A stretch of DNA of 64,000 bases. Origin: Microbacterium sp. SORGH_AS_1204 (lineage in GTDB: Bacteria; Actinomycetota; Actinomycetes; Actinomycetales; Microbacteriaceae). A model generated the notes under the pieces. It searched no databases. It worked only from the letters and a program-made list of their open reading frames with translations, and was not told the DNA's origin. A program made the translations under genes and the position numbers. Where the stretch lies: assembly GCF_030818935.1 (NCBI RefSeq), contig NZ_JAUTBD010000001.1, forward strand, positions 3,038,001 to 3,102,000. The letters run 5' to 3'. Of this stretch, positions 19,801 to 28,200 are shown piece by piece; position 1 is the first letter of the stretch, and each line of letters starts with the position of its first letter.

Positions 19801-20052
19801 GTGCTCGCACTCGGGACCGCGCCCGCACGAGCACCACCCCGACAGCTTCGAGAAATCGGCGGGAACGCGCAGCTCGAGGTGCTCGTAGCCCGCGGCCCCG
19901 AAGGACTGCGCCGAGACCACGATCACGCCGCCGATGGACCGTGCGTCGCCGACCTCGACCGAGCCGTAGACGAGCAGACGGTCGGCGCGCATCATCGCCG
20001 AGGCCGAGAACATCTCGCCGGCGATGCTGAGCGCTTCGGGATCCAACCGCAT
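16857..20052 (-). pseudogene. SWIM zinc finger-SNF2 family helicase with one apparent frameshift
   Basis: Two minus-strand frames together encode about 1065 residues. The N-terminal part (20052 to about 18970) carries a SWIM zinc finger CSCGRGPECEHFC. The C-terminal part (about 18966 to 16857) is a full SNF2 ATPase with GILADDMGLGKT (Walker A), LVLDEAQQIKN (DEAQ box), SGYLDGTT and QAIDRAHRIGQTRPV (motif VI). The frames join at the C-run of GTGCCGGCCCCGCCTCGCCC (minus strand), where one added C would restore reading. Such Snf2 proteins are nucleic-acid translocases. ATG 20052 has GACAAT 6 bp upstream. A sequencing error in the C-run is quite possible; otherwise the ATPase part is cut off from its start. 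Confidence 0.85.
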
Positions 20053-20152
20053 CCCTCCATTGTCGGGGGGACCCCCGACACCACAGCCCGCCGGGGCGGA
20101 ACCGGGGAAAGACTCCCCCTGGGGAGGAGCCGGGAAAAGTTACGCTGGACAG

Positions 20153-21220
20153 GTGACTTCCCTCCACGATGCGTCGGTGCGCGGCTTCGCGTCCGACAAC
20201 TATTCCGGCATCCACCCCGACGTCCTCGCCGCGATCGCCGCGGCCAACGAGGGCCACCAGGTCGCGTACGGCGAAGACGTGTACACCGCCCGCCTGCAGG
20301 AGCTCTTCACGGGCCTGCTCGGAGACGGCGTCGAGGCCTTCCCGGTCTTCAACGGCACGGGCGCCAACGTGGTCGGGCTGCAATCGATGCTCCCCCGCTG
20401 GGGCGCCGTCATCTCGGCATCCACCGCGCACATCAACGTCGACGAGGGCGGGGCCCCCGAACGCGTCGGCGGCATCAAGCTGCTCACCGTGCCCACCGAC
20501 GACGGCAAGCTCACCCCCGAGCTCGTCGACCGCGAGGCCTGGGGCTGGGGCGACGAGCACCGCGCGCAGCCGCTCGTCGTCTCGATCACGCAGTCGACCG
20601 AACTCGGCACCCTCTACACGGTCGACGAGGTCCGCGAGCTCGCCGCCCACGCGCACGGCCACGGCATGCGCCTGCACATGGACGGTGCCCGCATCTCCAA
20701 CGCCGCGGCGGCGCTCGATGTGCCGCTGCGCGCCTTCACCCGCGATGCGGGCGTCGACGTGCTGAGCTTCGGGGGGACGAAGAACGGCGCCATGATCGGC
20801 GAGGCCATCGTCGTGCTCGACCCCGCGGCATCCACCGGTCTCACCTACCTCCGCAAGCTCGACATGCAGCTCTCGAGCAAGATGCGCTTCGTTTCTGCTC
20901 AGCTCGTCGCCCTGCTCGAGAACGACCTCTGGCTGCGCAACGCCCGGCATTCGAACGCGATGGCGCAGCGCCTGCGCGCCGGCGTCGAGGCGGGGCTCGC
21001 CGACGGCTCGATCCAGGGCGTGGAGTTCACCCAGCCGACCCAGGCCAACGGCGTGTTCGCCACCCTTCCGGCCGGGGTCGCCGACCGTCTGCGCCGCAGT
21101 TTCCGCTTCTACGATTGGGACGAGCTGCGCCGCGAGGTGCGGTGGATGTGCTCGTTCGACACCACCGAATCTGACATCGACGCTTTCGTCGCGGCGATCG
21201 CGCGCGAGACGACGGCCTGA
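20153..21220 (+). CDS. Threonine aldolase family PLP enzyme (low-specificity L-threonine aldolase type)
   Basis: A 355-residue fold-type I PLP enzyme of the beta-eliminating lyase/threonine aldolase family. FASDNYSGIHPDVL is the family N-terminus, STAHINVDEGG (about 90-100) stacks the cofactor, LHMDGARISNAA holds the PLP aspartate (about D177), and SFGGTKNG supplies the Schiff-base lysine (about K210). It should split L-threonine or allo-threonine to glycine and acetaldehyde in the cytosol. The GTG start at 20153 follows TTACGCT by only about 7 bp, so the mRNA is probably leaderless, and the longer open frame upstream is non-coding. It is divergent from the SNF2 gene. Confidence 0.88.
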   Translation: MTSLHDASVRGFASDNYSGIHPDVLAAIAAANEGHQVAYGEDVYTARLQELFTGLLGDGVEAFPVFNGTGANVVGLQSMLPRWGAVISASTAHINVDEGGAPERVGGIKLLTVPTDDGKLTPELVDREAWGWGDEHRAQPLVVSITQSTELGTLYTVDEVRELAAHAHGHGMRLHMDGARISNAAAALDVPLRAFTRDAGVDVLSFGGTKNGAMIGEAIVVLDPAASTGLTYLRKLDMQLSSKMRFVSAQLVALLENDLWLRNARHSNAMAQRLRAGVEAGLADGSIQGVEFTQPTQANGVFATLPAGVADRLRRSFRFYDWDELRREVRWMCSFDTTESDIDAFVAAIARETTA

Positions 21221-21303
21221 CCCGGCTCGCCCGTCGGGCAGCGGCGGCGGTCGGGGCGACCCTCGTCCGACCGCCGCGCCGGGCGCGGAAGGCGGTGCGC
21301 GAG

Positions 21304-21335
21304 GGCCGCGGCATCCGATCCAGGATGCCGCGGCC
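21304..21335. terminator. Bidirectional terminator-like hairpin with GGCATCC/GGATGCC arms
   Basis: GGCCGCGGCATCC (21304-21316) and GGATGCCGCGGCC (21323-21335) are a perfect 13-bp inverted repeat around a 6-nt loop. It lies between the convergent threonine aldolase (stop at 21220) and the M3 peptidase (stop at 21344). The inner arms are the over-represented heptamer of this genome. Confidence 0.75.
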
Positions 21336-21343
21336 GTCGCCGT

Positions 21344-23266
21344 TCACGCTCCGGCGAGCCAGTCGCGATAGGCGTCGAACGTGCTCTCCCGGCCGAGGAA
21401 CGCCTGCACGAGCTCCTTCGCATCACGCGTGCCGCCGGGTTCGAGGATCTCCCGGCGGTAGCGGGCGGCCGTTTCGACGTCGAACAGGTCGTCGCCGAAG
21501 GCCGACAGGAGGTCGCGCGCGATCACGAGGCTCCACTGGTACGTGTAGTAGCAGGCGCCGTACCCGGTGAGGTGGCCGAACCCGGCGTACGAGTGCGACC
21601 CGTCGAGGGGAGCGACCGGGCTCGCCGCACGGTAGTACGCGTCGACCGCGGGCTGCAGGTCGGTCGGCCGCTCGACGTGCAGACGGTACGACGTCGTGGC
21701 GTGGCCGAGCTGCCGCGTGACCTCGAGGCCCCTCCCGAAGGCGTCGGCGGTCCGCATGCGCGCGACCAGGTCGCCGGGGATCGCTTCCCCGGCGTCGTTG
21801 TGCGCGAATGCGGCGAGCGCCTCGGCATCCCACGCCCATTCTTCGAGCAGCTGGCTCGGCGCCTCGACGAAATCCCACTCCGTCGCCACGCCCGTCCAGC
21901 GCACCCACTTCTGGTGGCCGCCGAGGATGTCGTGGACGAGGTGCCCGAACTCGTGGAAGAACGTCACCACTTCGTCGTGCTCGAGCAGACCGCGCGAGAA
22001 GTTGCAGAGCAGGACCGACTCGGGGAGCGTCCGTCCGCTGATCCCCGGGGCGAGCCCGAAGCAGGCCGCGTGGTTGTACTTGCCGTCGCGGGGGTGCAGA
22101 TCGAGGTGGATCCGTCCCAGGCGCTCGTTCGCGCGGACGACATCGTAGGTGCGGACATCGCCGTGCCAGGACGGGGCGTCGACGGGGACGTACTGCACGT
22201 CGAGGAGTCGTCCGGTCGTGGCGAGCACGCCCTCGAGCACGCGATCGAACCGGAAGTACGAACGCACCAACTGTGCGTCGACGTCGTATTCCTCCCGCTT
22301 GAGCGTGCTCAGGACGTACCAGAAGTCGGCGATGGTCACCTTCTCGACATCGGGGTCGTCACGACGCAGGCGCTCGAGGACGCGCTCGTACTCCGCCGCC
22401 GCGGCCGGGGCAGCGGCGTCGGCGACGCGCTCGAGGAACGCCGCCACTGCGGCGCTCGAGCCGATCATGCGCGTCTCGGTCTCGTAGTCGGCCCAGTCGC
22501 CGTAGCCGAGCAGCGACGCCCGCTCGGCCCGGACCGCGAGCAGTTCGGCGAGCACCGGCTCGTTGTCGGGCCACGCGAGATCGTTGTAGGCACCGACCAG
22601 AGCAAGACGCACCGAGCGGTCGCGGGCGTACTCGCGCACGGGCATGAGATCGGTGTACTCCGTCGCCAGCGTCACCATCCCCTCCGCATCCGCGGGATGC
22701 TCCGCGAGGAAGTCATCGGGCAGCCCCTCCAACGCCGATGCCGGCACGCGGATCTCCCGCCGCCCCTCGCGGATGTTCCGTGAGAACGCCAACGACAGCT
22801 CGGTGTCGCGCTCGGTCAGCTCGCGCACGCGCTCGCGGTCGGCGTCCGGCAGGTCGACGCCGCCCCGGCGGAAGTCGCGCCGCACGTGCTCGAGGAAGCG
22901 CTGCTCATCGGGCTCGAGTGCGGCGGGATCGGCGTCGGCGAACACGCTCCACAGGTCGCGGTCGAGCAGACGCCGGGACTGCACCGCGTCGATGGCCTGC
23001 GCCTGCTTCTCGGCGGCGTCGCGCACACCCGCGTCGGGGTGCGACTCGCTGAGGAGGTGCGAGGGGGCGGCCGCTTCGGCCAGCGCGATGTCGGCCTCGT
23101 TCCACAGCGTCAGGCGCTCGCGCAGGGCGAGGTCGGTCTCGGCGGTCAGCCTCGCGTCGAGCGCGGAGACGCGATCGAGCAGCTCTCGCGGACGCTCATC
23201 GGCGAAGGCACGCCAGCCGTCGAGATCGCTCGGCAGGGTCAGGGGTTCGAGGGAGATGTCCGGCAT
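21344..23266 (-). CDS. M3 family zinc metallopeptidase (oligopeptidase/dipeptidyl carboxypeptidase type)
   Basis: A 640-residue cytosolic peptidase. The zinc site HEFGH is at residues 438-442 within VTFFHEFGHLVHDIL, and the third ligand Glu lies in TEWDFVEAPSQLLEEW about 25 residues later. The C-terminal stretch YYTYQWSLVIARDLLSAF is typical of M3 thimet-like enzymes. The protein degrades short peptides and may act after peptide uptake. TAGGGT stands 6 bp before ATG 23266, so the transcript is probably leaderless. The length fits the family. Confidence 0.92.
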   Translation of the reverse strand: MPDISLEPLTLPSDLDGWRAFADERPRELLDRVSALDARLTAETDLALRERLTLWNEADIALAEAAAPSHLLSESHPDAGVRDAAEKQAQAIDAVQSRRLLDRDLWSVFADADPAALEPDEQRFLEHVRRDFRRGGVDLPDADRERVRELTERDTELSLAFSRNIREGRREIRVPASALEGLPDDFLAEHPADAEGMVTLATEYTDLMPVREYARDRSVRLALVGAYNDLAWPDNEPVLAELLAVRAERASLLGYGDWADYETETRMIGSSAAVAAFLERVADAAAPAAAAEYERVLERLRRDDPDVEKVTIADFWYVLSTLKREEYDVDAQLVRSYFRFDRVLEGVLATTGRLLDVQYVPVDAPSWHGDVRTYDVVRANERLGRIHLDLHPRDGKYNHAACFGLAPGISGRTLPESVLLCNFSRGLLEHDEVVTFFHEFGHLVHDILGGHQKWVRWTGVATEWDFVEAPSQLLEEWAWDAEALAAFAHNDAGEAIPGDLVARMRTADAFGRGLEVTRQLGHATTSYRLHVERPTDLQPAVDAYYRAASPVAPLDGSHSYAGFGHLTGYGACYYTYQWSLVIARDLLSAFGDDLFDVETAARYRREILEPGGTRDAKELVQAFLGRESTFDAYRDWLAGA

Positions 23267-23372
23267 CCTCCGACCCTAGGCAGGGCCACCGACACCGGCA
23301 ACGTCCCGATCGCGGGCACCGCCGGGCCGGACCGGCACGGCCGCCGAGCGTGTCGGCATCCGGGATCCGACC

Positions 23373-23987
23373 TCAGCGCAGGGCGCCCACCGAGGCGAGC
23401 GCCTGACGGATGAGCGTTCCGCGACCGCCCTCCATCTCGTCGGAGAGGGCATCGGATGCCGCCTCCTGCGGCGAGAGCCACGTCACTTCGAGCGCGTCCT
23501 GACGCGGTTCGCAGGTGCCCGTCACCGGCACCACGTAGGCGAGCGACACGGCGTGCTGGCGGTCGTCGTGGAACGCGCTCACCCCGGGCAGGGGGAAGTA
23601 CTCGGCGACGGTGAAGGGCGTCGGCTGGGGCGGCAGCAGCGGGAACGCCATGGGCCCGAGATCGTTCTCGAGGTGACGGAAGAGCGCGTCGCGCACCGTC
23701 TCGCCGTAGCGCACGCGACCCGACACCAGGGTGCGGGTCATCTCGCCCAGGGGCGTCGCGCGCAGCAGGATGCCGACCTGCGTGACCGCGCCCATGCCGT
23801 CGGTGCGCACGGGCAGCGCCTCGACGTAGAGCATCGGCAGACGGCGCCGCGCCTCGGCGAGCTCGACCTCGCTGAGCCACCCCGGGTTGGGGTTGGGGGT
23901 GCCGGGCGCGCCCGAGAAGGACGCGGAGAGCGGTTCGCGCTCGTCGCCGTTGTCGCCGGGTTCGGGATCGGGGGTACGCACGGGCAT
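23373..23987 (-). CDS. NUDIX-like protein of the DUF4916 family
   Basis: A 204-residue protein. The core reads VTQVGILLRATPLGEMTRTL, then GRVRYGETVRDALFRHLEND (about residues 96-115) in the place of a NUDIX box, but without the full GX5EX7REUXEE pattern. The family is restricted to actinobacteria and its hydrolase activity is unproven. The acidic, proline-rich N-terminus (about 35 residues) is probably unstructured. TATACA 6 bp before the ATG at 23987 suggests a leaderless mRNA. Neighbours do not point to a pathway. Confidence 0.75.
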   Translation of the reverse strand: MPVRTPDPEPGDNGDEREPLSASFSGAPGTPNPNPGWLSEVELAEARRRLPMLYVEALPVRTDGMGAVTQVGILLRATPLGEMTRTLVSGRVRYGETVRDALFRHLENDLGPMAFPLLPPQPTPFTVAEYFPLPGVSAFHDDRQHAVSLAYVVPVTGTCEPRQDALEVTWLSPQEAASDALSDEMEGGRGTLIRQALASVGALR

Positions 23988-24196
23988 GTTCCCTGTATAT
24001 CAACCGTCCGCCGTGCATGCCGCGTGTCCGCCGCGAGCGGACACGGTCGCCGGCGCTCGCGGACGCACATCTCCGGGAGTGGAGGAGATATCGGCACGGG
24101 AGGGCGTCTTCCTCGCCGGGAGTCCGCCACCGCCCGAATCTCCTCCCCTCCGGCGGCCGCGGCGACGGTGTCGGAGGCCTTTGCCACAATGGCCGC

Positions 24197-24901
24197 ATGA
24201 GCGCGCATCCCTCCCTCGACCCGTCCGTGGTGCGCTGGTCGGCCCCCGCGCACGAGCGCGGCGACCGGCCCGTGCTGCTGCTCCTGCACGGCTACGGCTC
24301 CGACGAGCACGACCTGTTCGGTCTCGTGCCGTACCTCCCCCCGGCGTTCGTCGTGGCGAGCGTGCGTGCGCCGCTGGCACCGCCCTGGCCCATGCCGGGA
24401 GCGTCGTGGTACCCGATCGAGGGACTCGACGGCCGCGACCCCGACGCCGTCACCCACGCGGCGCGGGCGCTGCTCGCGTGGATCCGGGATGCCGTGGGCG
24501 AGACGCCCGTGGGCCTGCTCGGGTTCTCGCAGGGCGGTGCGGTGGCGTTGCAGACGCTGCGGGCGGCGCCCGACGCCGTGTCTTTCGCGGTGGTGCTCGC
24601 CGGCTACGCGGCGGGTGGGGAGCTGCCCGGCGACGCCGTTCTCGCCGAGCGTCGGCCCCCGGTGTTCTGGGGGCGCGGCGCCGCCGACGACGTCATCCCC
24701 CCGGCCCTGATCGACGCGACGGCGCAGTGGCTCCCCGTGCACAGCGAGCTGAGCGGGCGCGTGTACCCCGGACTCAGGCACTCGATCTCGCAGGACGAAC
24801 TCGACGACGTCCGGGCGTTCCTCGAGGCGCGGCTCTCCGAGATCGACGTGTCGGCCACCGGCGAGGGGCGCGACGCGCGACCGCACCCCGACAACGGCTG
24901 A
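24197..24901 (+). CDS. Alpha/beta hydrolase, phospholipase/carboxylesterase family
   Basis: A 234-residue serine hydrolase. LLLLHGYGSDEHDLFGLVPY (about 30-49) forms the oxyanion region, GLLGFSQGGAVAL carries the nucleophile serine (GFSQG), GRGAADDVIP the catalytic Asp and PGLRHSIS the His. The set fits the carboxylesterase/phospholipase family (YpfH/EstB type), cytosolic and acting on short acyl or aryl esters. CACAAT 6 bp before ATG 24197 suggests a leaderless transcript and supports the start. It is followed by a broken ABC-F remnant. Confidence 0.85.
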   Translation: MSAHPSLDPSVVRWSAPAHERGDRPVLLLLHGYGSDEHDLFGLVPYLPPAFVVASVRAPLAPPWPMPGASWYPIEGLDGRDPDAVTHAARALLAWIRDAVGETPVGLLGFSQGGAVALQTLRAAPDAVSFAVVLAGYAAGGELPGDAVLAERRPPVFWGRGAADDVIPPALIDATAQWLPVHSELSGRVYPGLRHSISQDELDDVRAFLEARLSEIDVSATGEGRDARPHPDNG

Positions 24902-24921
24902 GTCGGGCACCGTCGGCACCG

Positions 24922-25050
24922 GTGTCTGCGCTTCGGGCCTACCGTGGGGCGGTACTCGTGGTCAGCCACGACGACGCGTTCCTCGCTCGACTCGATCTCG
25001 ACCTGCGCCTGGAGCTGGAGCACGGGAGCTTGATCGAGCACGCGCCGTGA
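24922..25050 (+). pseudogene. C-terminal remnant of an ABC-F ATPase
   Basis: From a GTG at 24922 the plus strand reads about 42 residues containing RGAVLVVSHDDAFLARLDLD and ending at TGA 25050. VVSHD(D/R)AFL is the H-loop region of ABC-F translation factors, and the following acidic strand matches the last strand of the second ATPase module. Nothing of the rest of the gene (about 500 residues) is present upstream, where the esterase gene ends at 24901. This is a decayed leftover rather than a working gene, unless the fragment is expressed as a small protein. Confidence 0.7.
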
Positions 25051-25225
25051 TCTCCACAGAGGACGGTCACGGCGACGTTGCCTTGCTCATGTCTCCACGC
25101 CAGTGTGCCCGCGGCGGAACCGCCTCCGGGCGTGACGAAGACTTCTGCATCGGGCGGAACGCCGTTCCGCGGGCAGCGAACGTCAACCCCGGCCCGATGT
25201 CGGAGGTCCGGGAGAGGATGTCGGC

Positions 25226-28200
25226 ATGGCCGACGTGTTGGAGAGATTCGGTCCTGCGACGCAGGACTGGTTCCGTGGCGCCTTCACCGCTCCCACCAAC
25301 GCGCAGAAGGGCGCCTGGGAGTCCGTGTCGTCGGGGCGCAACGCACTCGTCGTCGCGCCCACCGGTTCGGGAAAGACGCTGTCGGCGTTCCTCTTCGCGA
25401 TCGACCGCATCTTCCGCGAGAAGACGCCCCGGGTGCCGGATGCCGAGCCTCCGCGCCGGGGCAAGAAGGCGACGCCGAAGACCCCGGCGACGAATACGCG
25501 CGTCCTGTACATCTCGCCGCTCAAGGCGCTCGGCGTCGACGTGGAGCGCAACCTCCGTTCCCCCCTGGTGGGCATCGGACAATCGGCGCGGCGCCTGGGT
25601 ATCGACGTGCCAGGGGTGACGGTCGGCGTCCGCTCGGGCGACACGAGCTCGAGCGATCGACGCAAGCTCGTCACCGATCCGCCCGACATCCTCATCACGA
25701 CGCCCGAGTCGCTCTACCTCATGCTCACGAGCCAGGCGGCCGAGACGCTGCGCGGCGTGCACACGGTCATCATCGACGAGGTGCACGCGGTCGCGGCGAC
25801 CAAGCGCGGCGCGCACCTCGCGGTGAGCCTCGAGCGCCTCGATGCGCTGCTCGACGAACCCGCACAGCGCATCGGGCTGTCGGCCACGGTGCGGCCGATC
25901 GACGAGGTGGCCCGCTTCCTCGGCGGCTCTCAGCCCGTCGACATCGTCGCTCCCAAGGCCACCAAGGCGTTCGACCTGTCGGTCGTGGTGCCCATCGAAG
26001 ACATGCTCAATCCGCCCCCTCCGCCGGGGTCGCCGGACCCCGACGAGGCGACCGACGGCGAGTGGTTCTCGGAACGGCCCGAGAGCACCGAGGTGGCCGG
26101 GTCGGTCTGGCCGCACGTCGAAGAGGCGATCGTCGACCGCATCCTCGAACGCCGCTCGACCATCGTGTTCTCCAACTCCCGGCGCCTCGCCGAACGCCTC
26201 ACCGGGCGACTGAACGAGATCTACGCCGAGCGGGTCGGCATCGACGTCCCCGAGCCGACGGTGCCCGCAGGTGTCATGGCACAGGCCGGATCGTCCGCGG
26301 GCGTGCCCGCGATCCTCGCCAAGGCCCACCACGGTTCGGTCTCGAAAGAGCAGCGCGCCCAGGTCGAAGACGAGTTGAAGTCCGGCACTCTGCGCTGCGT
26401 CGTCGCGACCAGCAGCCTCGAGCTCGGCATCGACATGGGCTCAGTCGACCTGGTCATCCAGGTCGAGGCACCGCCGAGCGCCGCATCCGGCCTTCAGAGG
26501 GTCGGACGCGCCGGACACCAGGTGGGCGAGGTGAGCCGCGCGGCGCTCTTCCCCAAGCACCGCAGCGACGTGCTGCACACCGCCGTGGTGACCGAGCGCA
26601 TGCTCGCCGGGCGCATCGAGGCCATCTCGGTGCCGCAGAACCCGCTCGACATCCTCGCGCAGCAGACCGTCGCGGCCTCGGCGCTCGGCTCGATCGACGT
26701 CGAGGAGTGGTTCGAGACCGTCAAGCGCAGCGCGCCCTTCCGCTCGCTCCCCCGCTCGGCGTACGAGGCGACGCTCGATCTGCTGGCCGGGCGGTACCCG
26801 TCCGACGAGTTCGCCGAACTGCGCCCGCGCCTGGTGTGGGACCGCGACGCGGGCACACTCACCGGACGACCGGGCGCCCAGCGCGTCGCCGTGACCAGCG
26901 GCGGCACCATCCCCGACCGCGGCCTTTTCGGCGTCTTCGTGGCGGGCGAGTCCCAGAACGCCCGCGTCGGCGAGCTCGACGAAGAGATGGTCTACGAGTC
27001 ACGCGTCAACGACGTGTTCACGCTCGGCACCACGAGTTGGCGCATCGTGGAGATCACCCACGACCGCGTCAACGTGCTCCCCGCCTTCGGTCAGCCCGGC
27101 AAGCTGCCGTTCTGGCACGGCGACGGCATCGGCCGCCCGGCCGAACTCGGTGAGGCCCTAGGAAAGTTCTCCCGGGATCTGGCGGGCGCCGACCGCGAGA
27201 AGGCGGCGGAGCGCCTGCGCGAATCCGGGCTCGACGACAACGCCATCACCAACCTGCTGTCGTACCTCGCTGAGCAGCGCGAGGCCACCGGGAGCCTGCC
27301 CACCGACCGCACCCTGACCGTCGAGCGCAGCCGCGACGAGGTGGGCGACTGGCGCATCATCCTCCACTCGCCCTACGGCATGCAGGTGCACTCCCCGTGG
27401 GCGCTGGCGGTGAACGCGCGCATCCGCGAGCGCCTCGGGGTCGAGGGCGCCGCCGTCGCGAGCGACGACGGCATCATCGCCCGCGTTCCGGATGCCGCCG
27501 CCGAACCTCCCGGAGCCGATCTCTTCGTCTTCGAGCCCGAAGAGCTCGAGCAGATCGTCACCGACGAGGTGGGCGGCTCCGCGCTGTTCGCATCCCGCTT
27601 CCGTGAGTGCGCGGCCCGCGCGTTGCTGCTCCCCCGCCTGAACCCGAACCGTCGGTCGCCGCTCTGGCAGCAGCGGCAGCGCTCCGCCCAACTGCTCGAG
27701 GTCGCCAAGCGTCACCCCGCGTTCCCGATCATCCTCGAGACGCTGCGCGAGGTGTTGCAAGACGTCTACGACCTGCCCGCCCTGCTGCGGGTCACCCGAC
27801 AGATCGGCGAGCGCCGCATCCGCCTGGTCGAGATCACGACGTCGCAGCCCTCGCCGTACGCCCGCGATCTGCTGTTCGGCTATGTCGGCGCGTTCATGTA
27901 CGAGGGCGATTCACCGCTCGCCGAGCGGCGCGCGGCCGCCCTGTCGGTCGACCCCGCCCTGCTGAGCGAGCTGCTCGGCAAGGTCGAGATGCGGGAGCTG
28001 CTCGACCCCGACGTCATCGCGCAGTTCGAGCGCGAAGCCCAGCGCCTCGACCCCGACAGACGCGCGCGAGGCGTCGAAGGCGTGGCCGATCTGCTGCGCA
28101 TCCTCGGCCCGCTCGACGCCGCCGAGGTCGCCGAGCGCCTCGACGCCGAAACCGACGCTCTCGCCGAGGCCGAACGTCACCTAACGACCCTCATCGACGA

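Noticed and set aside
18814..21174. A 786-codon plus-strand frame over the SNF2 and threonine aldolase genes
   Set aside because: Arg/Pro/Gly-rich shadow frame; both real genes show clear motifs in other frames.
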